Source: Cynocephalus volans (taxonomy: Eukaryota > Chordata > Mammalia > Dermoptera > Cynocephalidae). Taken from it: a stretch of 64,000 bases of DNA. Each line of letters starts with the position of its first letter. Position 1 is the first letter of the stretch. The notes below the pieces were generated by a model. That model was not told the origin of the DNA and did no database searches. It saw only the letters and a program-made list of their open reading frames with translations. The stretch lies in contig NC_084464.1 in NCBI RefSeq assembly GCF_027409185.1, positions 50,319,095 to 50,383,094 on the forward strand. Reading direction: 5' to 3'. Of the stretch, positions 46,301 through 56,361 are shown one piece after another. A program made the translations under genes and the position numbers.

Positions 46301-46711
46301 GGATTTCCCATATTCTGTTCTGCTGACCCCTCACCTTGCTCATATTATCAAGCCATGCACCCCGCTCTGCTTTGGGAATGTGGTCCTGACACTCCCAGGC
46401 CTCTGTCCTCTGACCTTGCCTCTTCCCCAGGGATGAACCCCTCCCGGAGTTACCCGCTGTGGTACAAGAACATGGTGTCTCTGTGGATCCTCTTTGGGAT
46501 GGCATGGCTGGCCTTGATCATCAAACTGATCCTCTCCCTGCTGGAGACCCCAGGGGCGTCGTGTTCCTGCCACCACATCTCCAAGAGGAACTTCAAGTCC
46601 CAAAGCTGGAGGCAGGGCCCAGATGGGGAGCCAAAGTCCTGCTCCCCACAACAAGGCGGCTGTCCACAGGGGCCTACGGGAAGCCTATGGCATCTGGACT
46701 CCTCTGCTTAG
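34083..46711 (+). CDS. KCNK17: KCNK17 (TALK-2/TASK-4) gene, five coding exons, intact
   Basis: KCNK17 encodes a dimeric two-pore-domain K+ leak channel activated by alkaline extracellular pH. Joining exons 34083-34319, 37115-37229, 41269-41429, 41802-41976 and 46431-46711 gives 322 codons with no interruption; human is 332. TM1 is about residues 22-43, the cap carries N65-F-T-C68, the first filter is T116-I-G-Y-G120, TM2 about 128-153, TM3 about 181-200, the second filter T221-V-G-Y-G225 and TM4 about 242-265. Lys242 (in WYKNM) is kept; as I recall, this lysine has been reported as a TALK-2 pH-sensing residue. The start is chosen because the sequence after it matches the human N terminus (PRA..APEG). 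The frame is open upstream without a better Met. The tail stops about ten residues earlier than in human. The second filter is GYG, not the GFG of human TALK-2. Confidence 0.93.
35199..35225. repeat. Poly-G run of 27 bases
   Basis: Uninterrupted G homopolymer in the CpG island, 0.9 kb into KCNK17 intron 1. Its length may be inaccurate in the assembly. Confidence 0.9.
35505..35700 (-). repeat. MIR
   Basis: ATTATCATCCCCATTTTAGG and AGAAACTGAGGCTCAGAGAG mark a reversed MIR in KCNK17 intron 1. Confidence 0.8.
36510..36720 (-). repeat. MIR
   Basis: CATTTACCATGTGCCAGATA, CCCATTTTGCAGGTAAGGAA and AGTAACTTGCCCAGGATCGT fit a nearly full reversed MIR. Confidence 0.8.
37115..37229 (+). CDS. KCNK17: KCNK17 exon 2 (first pore helix)
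   Basis: Encodes DIVQASKDGANLLSNTTSMG, then RWELVGSFFFSVSTITTI and the first base of Gly118. It forms the end of the cap and the first pore helix up to the first selectivity filter. N94-T-T96 is a second potential glycosylation sequon. The exon ends in phase 1 before GTAAGG. Confidence 0.93.
38235..38830 (+). repeat. L2-type end and fragment of the old dispersed repeat
   Basis: Starts with TTCATTCATTCATTCAACAA, continues TCCCTGCCCTTGTGGAGCTG, CATTGAAGCAGAGGCATGAC and AGTGTGAAGGCCCTGAGGTA, in the order of the 9.5 kb copy. Confidence 0.5.
39310..39490 (-). repeat. MIR
   Basis: CCCATTTTACAGATGAGGAA and GGCTCAGAAAGGTATAGCCA are the reversed MIR core. Confidence 0.8.
40011..40125 (+). repeat. 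tRNA-Ile-derived SINE (CYN-like)
   Basis: Begins GGCTGGCCAGTTAGCTCAGT, has an A box (TAGCTCAGTTGG), the arm GTGGTGCTGATAACACCAAG, an intact B box (GGTTCGATCCC) and an A-rich tail. Similar flanks (AAAGTCACAGACG and AAAGGCACAGAGG) suggest an imperfect target-site duplication. It lies in KCNK17 intron 2. Confidence 0.85.
41269..41429 (+). CDS. KCNK17: KCNK17 exon 3 (first filter and TM2)
   Basis: Completes Gly118 and continues YGNLRPHTMAARLFCIFFAL, then VGIPLNLVVLNRLGHLMQ, to Gln171. It provides the GYG of the first filter, the inner helix TM2 and the start of the cytosolic linker. The donor is GTGAGG. Confidence 0.93.
41430..41801 (+). other. KCNK17: KCNK17 intron 3, short and open in frame
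   Basis: 372 bases between GTGAGG and CACCACAG. The length is a multiple of three and there is no in-frame stop, so a transcript retaining it would keep the channel frame open across both flanking exons. Confidence 0.8.
41802..41976 (+). CDS. KCNK17: KCNK17 exon 4 (TM3 and second pore)
   Basis: Encodes DPAKARWLAGSGTLLSGLLL, FLLLPPLLFSHMEGWSYMEG and FYFSFVTLSTVGYGDYVI, with one base of Gly230. This is TM3, the second pore helix and the second filter. The filter reads TVGYGD, whereas human TALK-2 has TVGFGD at this place. The donor is GTGAGA. Confidence 0.93.
42870..42990 (-). repeat. MIR
   Basis: CTCATTTTACTGAGGAGGAA and GCCCAAGATTGCACAGCTAG are the reversed MIR core. Confidence 0.75.
43729..43903. 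repeat. Four-copy minisatellite, 40-bp unit
   Basis: Tandem units starting at 43729, 43769, 43809 and 43853 (CTGCAGCAGCTTCGGCCAGG, then GCTGTGTGGCCTGCGGGGTC) are almost identical. The third is 4 bases longer. A partial fifth unit follows. It lies in KCNK17 intron 4. Confidence 0.95.
45590..45835 (+). repeat. Fragment of the old dispersed repeat
   Basis: GAGTGAGACCTGAAGGGTGA, AAAAGCCCCAAGGCAGGAAG and GGATTTGGGACTCTGTCCTA follow the order of the dispersed repeat seen near 9.5 kb. Confidence 0.45.
46040..46170 (+). repeat. MER5-type element, truncated
   Basis: GAGTCAGTAGGTCTGGGGAG, CGTGTTTCTAACAAGCTCTC and GACCACACTTTGGGAACCAC match the 3' half of the element. Confidence 0.55.
46431..46711 (+). 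CDS. KCNK17: KCNK17 exon 5 (TM4 and C-terminal tail)
   Basis: Encodes GMNPSRSYPLWYKNMVSLWI, LFGMAWLALIIKLILSLLET and a hydrophilic tail rich in Ser, Gln and Gly, ending WHLDSSA at TAG 46709-46711. Human TALK-2 continues for about ten more residues. The tail resembles human (FKSQSWRQGPD is kept), so the shorter end is likely a lineage-specific stop. Confidence 0.92.
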
Positions 46712-46769
46712 GTTGCGTGCATTGGCAAGGCCGGCTAGTTATACTCCAGTATTTGTTTGATCTTCTTCG

Positions 46770-47230
46770 CTGGTGACAAGACCCCCGATTTTAAGCTTGA
46801 CACATGACTTCCTAGCCTAAAGACTACATTTTCCATCCTCCCTTCAGGTTAGATGCAGCTATATGATTAAATCATGCCCAATAGGATGTGCAGAGAAGTA
46901 TCCCAAGTGCGTTACAGGACATGATTTGTCGGAGGTGAGAGGGAGATGTGTCCCTCTTCCTGCTTTCTTCCTAGCTGGCTGCAATGCTGATATGGTGTCT
47001 GGAGCTCTGGCAGCCATGTTGCACCATGAGGTAGAGGCCATGTTGTAGATTGGTGGTAACATAAGTTAGAAAGAGCCTCGATCCCTGATGATTGCAGAGC
47101 CATCATAACAGACCTGGACTGAATACCACCAGACTTAATCTATGTGACAGAGAAATAAATGTCTTACTTAAAATACTATTATTTGGGTTTTTCTATCACT
47201 TATAACCAAACCTAATTCTAATTGACACAT
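46770..47230 (+). repeat. MLT1-type LTR next to KCNK17 3' end
   Basis: TCCTCCCTTCAGGTTAGATG, GAGGCCATGTTGTAGATTGG and GACAGAGAAATAAATGTCTT lead to AACCAAACCTAATTCTAATT, a typical ERVL-MaLR LTR end. It begins about 60 bases after the KCNK17 stop codon. Confidence 0.6.
47154..47159 (+). terminator. KCNK17: Possible KCNK17 polyadenylation signal inside an LTR
   Basis: The first AATAAA after the KCNK17 stop, 443 bases downstream. It lies within an MLT1-type LTR, whose own polyadenylation signal it probably is. Use by KCNK17 is an inference from distance only. Confidence 0.3.
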
Positions 47231-48594
47231 GCACCCAAAGACAAAGGCAGCATCTGAGACTGGAGCATACACAGAGAGAAGTCACCCCTCCCCAGGTGAG
47301 TCTGCTCAGGACTGGTGGAAGGAATGAATTGAGGCCTGGACTTCTGACCCCCTGCACCTTCAGACACCTTCCCGGTAAACTCACTAAAGATTTTCTGTTA
47401 GGTCTCAGGGATGATACAGCCCGAGGGCAACTGGTCCCAGTGTAGCTGCTGAATTCTTGCTCTGTTGCTCATTCAAATCACAGAAAAGCCAGGGACAAGC
47501 CAGAGGGCTCCTGCTGCCTCACCTTGCCACACACATATGCACCCAGGTCCTCAAGCCCAGCTCAGAGCCCCTGGAAGTACCAGCCAGCACCCGAGGGTCA
47601 CCTGGGGCAGCCGGCTTCTTGGTGTCAGTGGGCACCTATGACTCCGTTCTCTCTACCATCCTACAGGCAGCATCACAGGGACCCAGGGAGCCCCAAAGAC
47701 CCCTCCAATGTGGACAAACCCCTCAGCCTCAAAGCCCTCCAGGAATTTGGTCAGGGGCAGCTTCTGGCAAAGGAAGAAGTGTGGGCTGTTACACCATCCC
47801 ACTTGCACCATCTAACCAGGCCCTAAGTGGAGCAAGGCCCGACCCAGGAGCAACACCAGAGAGTAAACAATAGGGACCCATGCCCACTTCCTACGGCCCA
47901 CAAGCTGGCAGAGAAAACGGAGGAAGAAGTTGCTGGAAGTCTGGAAGTGGCATTCTTTATACTTAACATACTACAGGAAAAAGACCTAGCAATTCAAAAT
48001 TGGGAGAAAAGGACAGGCCAGAACGCTGGGTTGGCCACTGAGATATCAGGTGTATCTGGCCTTGGGCCCCTTTCTCCTCGTGCCTGGCTCCACTGGGCTC
48101 AGGGTCTCTCTCCCTGCTCGGGCCCTTCACCCCCACTCCCACCCCTACCCTCATGCTCAGAAATGCTTGCTCTGGAGGGAACCGACCTGGGGTGCTGGGA
48201 GGGGTGACCGAGAAGAAGGCTTCTGATTGGCTGGCTTCTTACAGAGGTCTGCTCCACAGCCAATGAGAAGAGTTGCTGGAATTCTGAAGTCCAATCCAGA
48301 AAGTGGGGAGGGGCAGGAGGGTGGGGCTGTAGATGGATAGGGTGGGGGTGGGGGTCACGAGGAGCTTCCTGGAAAGGTCTGGATCTGGGAAAGGCACAAA
48401 CAGAGCATCAGACCTCAGGACAGAAATCACAGAATAAAATGGACAGTGAGGTTTTTGATGATGACACCACAGAGGCAGGCTGGGAGAGCTGTTGTGGAGT
48501 TCAAGTGAACCAAGTCACTCATTCCTCAGTCAGGCCACCAAAGGCCTTGAGGAGGAGGGAAAGGGATGCCCTCAGAGCGTGGCCGTTAAGGGTG

Positions 48595-48780
48595 CTGAGT
48601 TTGGAGCTAGCCTGCCTGGGTCAGAATCCTGGTTTCACCACATACCATTCTGTGACAACCCTGGGCAGATCTTGTATCAGTTTCCTCCTCTGCAAAGTGC
48701 AGATGCGAGCAGTGCCCGTCTCCCCGGATTAAATGTGTCCGTGCACATAAAGAGCTGCAAACAGCGTGTGTCAGACCTGA
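48595..48780 (+). repeat. MIR
   Basis: GCCTGCCTGGGTCAGAATCC, CAGTTTCCTCCTCTGCAAAG and GGATTAAATGTGTCCGTGCA fit the MIR consensus. Confidence 0.65.
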
Positions 48781-49249
48781 GGAGCACCACGTGCATTTCA
48801 GCTGTCAGCATCCTGCAGCCAGCTCAGTGGCCAAGCACGGAGGAAAGCAGATGTTCTGCGGGCCGGCGGTTACGTGGCAGCCAGCGCCTCTGCTGACCTC
48901 GTCTCGGGGCTGGCTGAGCAAGCGGTGATGCAGGACAGAGCCCTGCCCTTGGGGGACTCCCAGGCTGATACCATTGTGCTGCTGGCCAGGATAAGGGGTC
49001 CAGACATGCATGACTCACAGGGGAACCTTGAGGAAGAGACCAGGGAGTGCATGCCGGGTGTTTGAAGGCAGGGCCAGGGGACCCCCACTGTGGCTCCCAC
49101 CAAGCCCGAGCCCGGGGCAGGCAGACCAGTGGCTGCCCCTGCCTTCCCTCCCAACCGCTGCCCTGCTTTGTGGCTTCAGCGCGGTCCAGGCAAGATCAGA
49201 CTCAGCATCACTGGGTGGTCCCCTCTGAAACAGCGGCATCTTTGATCAT

Positions 49250-49420
49250 TTTCATCATCATTATGAACTATTATTGTTTCTTAACGTTGACTGGATGCTT
49301 ATTATGCACCAGGCACGATCCTAGCTCCTTACGTGTACGACGTCATTCACTTCTCCCATCAACTCTGTGAGATGAGACTATTATTTTTAATGCTGCTTTA
49401 AGATGGAGAAATGAGATCTT
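49250..49420 (-). repeat. MIR-like
   Basis: TGCTTATTATGCACCAGGCA, CAACTCTGTGAGATGAGACT and AAGATGGAGAAATGAGATCT follow a reversed MIR, decayed. Confidence 0.55.
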
Positions 49421-49759
49421 TGATGGATGTGAAGACCAAAGAACGCCACCCCGTGCCTGTGGACAGTCATGAGGGTTGCTGCCAGCCCTCTGGAAGTGAC
49501 AAGTGTTCCTGGCCTGGCAGGCAGGGAGACTCTTCCCTTAAGGGCTGTGTGACCTCGACCAGCCACTGCGATTTCTGCTCCTCAGCTTCCTCACCTGTAA
49601 AAGAGGGGCTCGCTTCAGGGAGTCTGGCTCTTACTGCTTCCACTCCTTCCTCCTGTGTCTGGGTTGTTCTAATTAATCATGTTTCACAAAGTGCAGATTC
49701 CAGCCCCACCCGTCTCAGTCCTCCTGGGGCTGTCTCAAGCACTTGGATCCAAGGAGGTC

Positions 49760-49905
49760 TCTCTCTCTCTCTCTCCCTCTCTACACACACACACACATAT
49801 ATAAACACATATGTGAATCTGTCTCTCTGTCTCTGTCTCCAGCTCTCTTTCTGTATAGATAGATAGGTAGATAGATAGATATCTGTATCTCTGTCTGTCT
49901 GTCTG

Positions 49906-49949
<44 letters not shown>
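49760..49949. repeat. Compound microsatellite (TC, CA, TAGA, TGTC, CA)
   Basis: Consecutive CT-rich, CA, CTGT, ATAG-type and long CA runs form a compound simple repeat of about 190 bases. Confidence 0.95.
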
Positions 49950-49951
<2 letters not shown>

Positions 49952-50199
49952 ACTCACTCAGTTACTCACAGGATCTGGACACAGACAGAGAAGAGGAAAT
50001 CTGCCCAAAGTTCTCCAGATCCTCAGCCCCTCCCTCCTGGCCTCTCCAATGCTGAAGACCTGGCTGGGGAAAGAGAGCCAGGCCAGAGGACTTGTCTCAG
50101 TGGAAGCCAGAAGACTCCTTGGTCAGGGACAGAACTATGCTGAGACTCCCCCATCCCCAATTCCCCTCGGCCCTTACCTCACCCGGTCCCCACCCCTGG

Positions 50200-50490
50200 G
50201 CACCAGGCACAGAGTGCTGCCCTAAAGTGGGCCCCACTGACCACCTCCCTCTTCCACCCTCCCCAAGCCACACACAGTGCTGTCCCCACCCCACTGTCCA
50301 TTTCCCACCCACTCGCCCACACTGCTGGTCTCCAGGCTTCCCACCCCACTGTCCACCACTCCTCCTGACCCCACACAGTGTTGGTCCCACCCTACTGTCC
50401 CTCTCCCACCCACCCACACACAGTGCTGGTCCCCAGGCCTCCAGACTCACTGAGGCTCCTTCTCCCCTCCCCCATACACAGTGCTGCATC
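50200..50490. repeat. Degenerate tandem repeat, C-rich
   Basis: Variants of CACACAGTGCTGGTCCCC, CCACCCCACTGTCC and TCTCCCACCCAC recur about every 50-65 bases. This explains the long low-complexity open frames there. Confidence 0.6.
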
Positions 50491-50969
50491 CTGAATCTCC
50501 TGCACCTCCCTTGCTCTTTGCTCGCCAAAACTCATCTCCAGCTACAATTGTCCCTTGGGGCCATGGAGACAGCCATCTCCATCCCCCAAGCCTTTTCCCC
50601 TTCCCTAGGGTCTTTGCCCAAGATTCAGCCCACAACCCCACTCCAATCACAAAACCTCTCCCAGCCTGTAGGGACCCCATATTGGCCCAGGGCCTGGCGG
50701 CAGGAAGAGCAACCAGAGCTGGATACCTCCCACCCCAGTGACCGCTCTTGTGCAGACAAGGGGATGCTCCCATCACCCCACCAGCACACTGTCCAGAGTG
50801 TGAAAGCAAAACCAAAACCATGCAGACTCACTCCCCACAGCCACTGATGGAGCCCCCCTGCCTGGCCCTGGGGCTAGGACCCTGTTCAGCCTTCGCCCAC
50901 ACTCCAACCTTTCCACATCTTCTTAGACCAACTTCTACCTCATTTATTCTTCCCGGACTCAGGCAGATG

Positions 50970-51095
50970 TGACTCCATATCCTGACTCTATTGCTTGCTG
51001 TGCAACATATGAGAAGTTGCATAACCTCTCTGAGCCTCAGTCACCCCATTCATAAAATGGAAATCCTGATACCAGCCTCAGGATTGTTTTGGTGA
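50970..51095 (+). repeat. MIR
   Basis: ATAACCTCTCTGAGCCTCAG and CATAAAATGGAAATCCTGAT are MIR core sequence. Confidence 0.7.
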
Positions 51096-52599
51096 GTGTG
51101 GGAGGAGGGGGGGAGGTGAGTAACAGATGGGAAGGCACCCACCTTGTATCTGGTATAGCAGGGTTCGGAAATATTTGTCCCCCTCTTTTTCTCTTCTTCT
51201 TGGACTCAAGTTCCCTCCCCACTTCTTTCATCAGGCAGCTCATGAAGCCCATCTGTACCCCTTCCTCCAGGAAGCCCTCCTGGACCTGCCTGCCCTTTGG
51301 CCTCCAGTGGATTTTAGAGGGGCAGGAAAGGAGATGAGGATGGAGGGAATATATTTTTTAAAGCTTTGGGAGGCAAGGAGATGGGCTGTAACATGAGAGG
51401 GAGGGTTCTGTGTCTTAGAGAGGGGCAGCTCCAAAGCAGCTCATGGGCCAAAGCCTCTAAGGGTCAGGTCATTGGCCCGAGGGGTTGGGGCCAGAGGAGA
51501 GGGGTGAGCTTCAGCACCACCCTCCATTTGTTTTTCTTTCTTGGCTCCCTCTCTCCATCTACTCTTGGACCTTCTCTGCCTGAGCCCCAGGTAGAGTTGC
51601 GGGGAGAACCGGGGGCTGCGTCTATGCACCGTGTCTCCCAGGCTCCTCTGGTCTTTGGCTTCCATTGATTAGGCCTGAGAGGGAATGTGAAGGGAGGGCA
51701 AGAGGAGAGCGAAGTTGGGGTATTTAACGCCCCTCTACCTTCAGGCCCTGGGTTTGGCATGGGTGCACTCTTTGCTTGAAGACATCGTTCCTGTCCAGGT
51801 AGCCCCTTTCCCAGGGTAGCAGCATTGGCTGGATGCTGGTAACAGCAGCCTCCCTTGCCCCTTCAGCCCAGGGGTGGCAAGAACTCCCCACTGTTGCTAG
51901 TCCCTGGGGGCCACACCAGCCCTCCGACATGCCCACACGTTGTACATAGTCCCTTCATCGCATCCTCCTCAATGAACCCCTGGAATGTGGCACCTGCTCC
52001 CTGCAAGGATCCAAACACCCAGTTCATCAATCTCCCAGCCTCTCCCTGAAGCCTGGCTGGGGGATGTGGGCTCAGTGCACCGGATTAAAACCGTAGAGGA
52101 ATCAATCCAGTCACCCTGATCCAGGAGTGGCTCCAGCTCTTGCTCTGAGTAATGGCAAGAGGGTGGAGACCCAGACCAGGTGCCAGGCAGATCCGTCCCC
52201 CTTGCTTGCCTCTGCCTGGCTGGGGACAGCAGCACAAGGGAAGGAAAAAAGGCTTCCCTAAATCATGGCTCAGCCCTGTAGAGAAATTGGGGAAGAAGGG
52301 AATAGACCAACAGGAAGCTCCTTCACCAGACTGGGAATTCCATGGCATCAGAAATAACGCCTCCCCCAACTGCCGGTGCTCCCTGTATGTGGGGGTCGTG
52401 TCTTACTCTTTTTTTTTTTTCCATATTATCCCCAGTATCTAGCTCTAGCTCAATCACAAATGAACATCTCGTCAGTGCAAAACTTAAAGATAGAGAAATG
52501 TACCAAATGTGTTCTCTGTCCCCTAGTTGGGGAGCAGATTAGTATAAAAGGTCCCATGAAGCAGTGCAATATGTGCTGTGCTGGTGTCCAGAGTGGGGT

Positions 52600-52905
52600 C
52601 CCTGCAGCCAACCTGCCTGGGTTTAGTCCCAGTCTTGCCACTCAGTTCTGTGTGACCTTGGGCAAGTCACTCCACCTTGGGGTGACCAATCTGTCCCAGT
52701 TTTCCTAGCACTGTCCTGGAGAGGTAACACGTGCCAGGAACACCCCTCAGTCCCAGGAAAAGTGGGACAGTTGTCCGCCCTACTTAACCTCCCCCTGCCT
52801 CAACTTCCTCACATGTAAAGTGGAAATGCTAATCGCAGCATCTGCCCTTATGGGGATGAAATGAGTTCATGCAATTCAAGAACTCAGAAAGGGTCTGGCA
52901 CAGAG
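52600..52905 (+). repeat. MIR interrupted by a MER53-like element
   Basis: The MIR core GTGTGACCTTGGGCAAGTCA stops at about 52678 and resumes at about 52786 with CCTCAACTTCCTC-like sequence. The insert (about 52679-52785) starts GGGGTGACCAATCTGTCCCA and ends GGGACAGTTGTCC, resembling the terminal parts of MER53. Confidence 0.6.
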
Positions 52906-53261
52906 TGAGCGCCGTGTGACTTGTCTTCTCTGTCTGAGTTCCCCAGAAGCAGATCCCAGGCAGGGTTTGGCTGAAAGTAGTTTATTTGGGAAGCATGGAA
53001 GAAAGACAAGGGAAGAAAAGAAAAGCAACGCAGACAGTGTGAGTGAGCAGGTGACCGCGGTGAGCACTGGGCTCCACCCCGTGGGGGACCTCTGCAAGCC
53101 TGCACAGAGCATGCCTCAGAGTCGTCCCTCTGAGGGGCAAGGAAGCTGGAGTGTGTAATCCCCGAATCCCATTTCTCAGTGCTGGAGGGCTGCTCGAGGG
53201 AGTGGGGAGCTGTTAACTCCCAGCACGGGTGGCTCAGAAGCCTGCAGGGTACACGGGAATA

Positions 53262-53301
53262 TGAGTGCAGGGCAGGCAGGGCAGGCAGGGCAGGCAGGGC
53301 A
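53262..53301. repeat. Short GGGCAGGCA-type tandem repeat
   Basis: Four to five consecutive copies of a 9-base GC-rich unit. Confidence 0.9.
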
Positions 53302-54484
53302 GTGTCCTCTTCTGCTACCTATGCGTTAACCCTGCTTATGATGTGCAGGAGGCACAGGCGCAGAGGGGACAGCGTCCAGCTGTGGAAGAGGGGAGCCGGG
53401 GCAGGAGTAGCAATGCGTGGGTGAGCACGGAAGGTGAACAGGAGTTTTCCAGGCACAAGAGGAGGCAGGCCTTGCACAGAGCGGGTGCACAGGAAATGCT
53501 CAGATAATTGTCACAATAAGTGTTTGGACGAATGCCAGGACGTTAAAAGTGATTCAAATGCTTGAGCTAGTGGGGCCAACTCGATGCTGGGAGCCATGGG
53601 CGGTGGGAAGGGAGGTGAGGTCAGCCCCAGGCATCAGGAAAGGCTGGAGCGAGGCTGAGGAGCTGAGCTGGCCCCTGGCTGGCAGGGGAAGAGAGGAGGG
53701 GCCGTCAGGCAGAAGAACCTGGAGAGTCAGGCAGAGGCAGGAGTGAGCAGGGGGAGGAAGGAAAGGAAGGAGGACAGGGAAGGGGAGAATTGAACTCGGG
53801 AGGAGGAAAGGAGACAGAGAGAACTCAGTCCCGGGGGAAGGAGCGCTGAGCAGTCTGACATCGCAGAGGTGGAAGGAAGAGACCGATGACATGGTGGCCC
53901 TGAGTTCCCCAGGGCTGAGTCCTCCCCAAAGGGGAGGCCAGAGCCCTCCAGAAGCTTCCCAGGGGAGGTGAGGCCTGAGGCGGCCGGGAGGCTGCTGGAG
54001 CCCAACTGTGGGCTGCGTGGGAAGAAGCTGCGGCCACAGTGAGGTGCGCCCAGGAGCGGGAGGCTCCGGCGGCTGCTACCGCAGCTGCACAAATGTTGTT
54101 CTCACTGGTAGTGGGGACTGTTTCACTTTTTCCCCAGGAACCACAAGCGTGGGGTGCGAGTTCATTTTAAAACATGACAGCCCGGGAGAGTAACAGGTGT
54201 GGTCTCCCGTGCCCACCTCTGCTGGTGACATGTGCCCACGCTCGCACGTGCACGCGCTCACACCCTCACACAGTTACTAGAAAATGACCCAAACCACGGA
54301 TGTTCAATCCGCCAGTGCCGAGGGCCTAGTGAAAATACTGCTCGTTGGAGTGGTAAAAACGTCTCATATATATACATATATCTCTGCAGAGCACTTACAG
54401 CAGTGCCTGGAACATAAAAAAAAATAAAAATAAAAAAAACACCATAGATGGATTTACTGTTATTTAGAAGCTAAGTGGCTCAGC

Positions 54485-54720
54485 AGCTAAGTTCACGGGC
54501 ACTGGAGCCACGTTCTGTGCTCAGGGCTCAGCCCCACTGCTCACTGGCTGTGTGACAGTGGGCAAGTCGTTTAACCTTTCTGCGCCACAGTTTCTCCACC
54601 TCTAACACCGGGATGGTGAGAACACCTCCTCACAGGTTGTGAGGATTAAATGAGTTAATGGATGTACAGAGCTCAGAAAATGGTCTGAGTGAAAGCGACA
54701 GACATGACAGTCATCATTAT
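54485..54720 (+). repeat. MIR
   Basis: GCTGTGTGACAGTGGGCAAG, GGTTGTGAGGATTAAATGAG and TTAATGGATGTACAGAGCTC give a nearly full MIR. Confidence 0.8.
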
Positions 54721-55348
54721 TAATGATCATTATCACCTCCTGCCTGTGGAAAGAGCCAGACATGACCAAACTCCCCATCCCACCCAAGCCTATGCCATAG
54801 ACTCCCGTAATCCCCAAAACCAACTCTGCCTTGGGCAGTAATGTCCTGGGACTGGGAGACTGGTGGGGGGAGGAGAGGAGAGCGGGGAGAGAGAGAGAGT
54901 GAGTGACTCATGTACTCAACAGGAAACATCAGATACCCAAAAGGCTTGATTCCAAAATTGTGTGAACAGCCGCCTGGTCACCCCAGCACTACATCTGGGG
55001 CCTGAGACCTCCTCTCTGCCACCGTTTAGGAGTCTCCTTGGGAGAAGGAAGGTGTCCTCGAGCAGGGCAGAGTCGCATCCGTGCAGACCCCGTCACTGCT
55101 TCCTCACCTGGCCATGTCCCCACCCACTCCAGTGCAGAGTCTGACCTGCAGCATCTCTCTGCGAGGACAGACCTCCACATTTCAAGGTCAAGGGAACACT
55201 TTCTGGACCCGTCTGACTTGTCCCTCTCAGCAGCTCAGCATCTGTGTGGCTGCAGACTCCTGGCTTTCCTCCTACCACCTGGCCACACCTTTCAGGTGTA
55301 ACAGGATAGAGTCTGTCTTTCATTTTCCCATTCCCATCTTTCATAGTT

Positions 55349-55410
55349 TCCTTTTTTCCTTCCTTCCTTCCTTCCTTCCTTCCTCATTTTTTCTTTCCTT
55401 CCTTTCTTCC
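55349..55410. repeat. (CTTC)n tract
   Basis: Pyrimidine-rich tetranucleotide repeat, interrupted. Confidence 0.9.
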
Positions 55411-56361
55411 AGAAATGGAGGACAACTGACCCTTTTTGTTGGGCAAAGGGTCACTTCTGGAGAATGTTTAGTTACCCAAATGTAGAACAACTGGGCATCT
55501 ATTGTTCTAAGCCTAGGAGAGGGGGTGGATCGATTGGTATAAATATCTTGAGATATTCAGGAAGAGGAATGTGCTGCACCAGTTTACAACAGTGACCTGT
55601 GCCTGAGAGATCTGCAGACAGATTTGGGTTATAAAGGCTCCAGTTCTCTCTTACCCCAGCGCTTAGACTCAGGACTTAGCCCTTTGGGACTGAGTAAACC
55701 CCTGAGAATCTTGATAGTTGCAGATAAGCAAGCTCCAGAGGGAGATATTGGCACTCCAGCAGTGGAGCCACGCTCTCCCATCTTTGCCATTGACAGCTTT
55801 TCTTCTGTAAATGTTGGTATTTCTCGGGGCTCAGCCTTAGGCCATGTTCTTTTCTCATTCTACATTTGCTCCCTTTACCATCAAGTGCCTGCCAAGATTT
55901 CAACAACCAACTACAGCTTGACATCTCTCAAATTTTTGTCTCTAAACCAGATCTCTCCTTTGAGCTCCTGGAGCTGAGCACACAGGATCACCACCTTCCT
56001 CACCACCTCATGGCTCAGGATGGCTGACTGAGCTCCAGCCATTTGGTCTGCATTCAGTCAGAAAGCACGAAGGGGACAGAATACGCTCCCCACTCCCCAG
56101 CCCTTTTCAGGAGACTTCTTGAAGAGCCGCACAAGACATTTCTTACATTTCATTGATGAGAACTTAGTCACATGGTCACACCTAACTTCAAGGGAAACTG
56201 GGAAATGTAATCTTTTAGCTAGGTGACAAAGTGCCCTGCTAAATATCAGGATTGTGTTAAAAAAGAATAAGAGACTGAAGAGTGGGAGTGATTCTGGAGG
56301 AGAGGCCTGGGGGCCTGAGAGCTGGCCTCAACCCACCCCATCCTCTTACCAGGATCTCACC

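Larger units (their letters stand above)
41977..46430 (+). other. KCNK17: KCNK17 intron 4
   Basis: This 4.5 kb intron contains a MIR near 42.9 kb, a four-copy 40-bp minisatellite at 43.73-43.91 kb, a conserved-looking stretch near 44.9-45.05 kb, a dispersed-repeat fragment at 45.59-45.83 kb and a MER5-type element at 46.04-46.17 kb. The acceptor is TCTTCCCCAG at 46421-46430. Confidence 0.8.

Noticed and set aside
47457-47873. 138-codon open frame downstream of KCNK17
   Set aside because: No recognised domain, no supporting splice sites, and ordinary composition for the intergenic region.
50092-50847. 251-codon proline- and histidine-rich open frame
   Set aside because: It lies over a degenerate C-rich tandem repeat, which keeps all frames open. 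No coding features.
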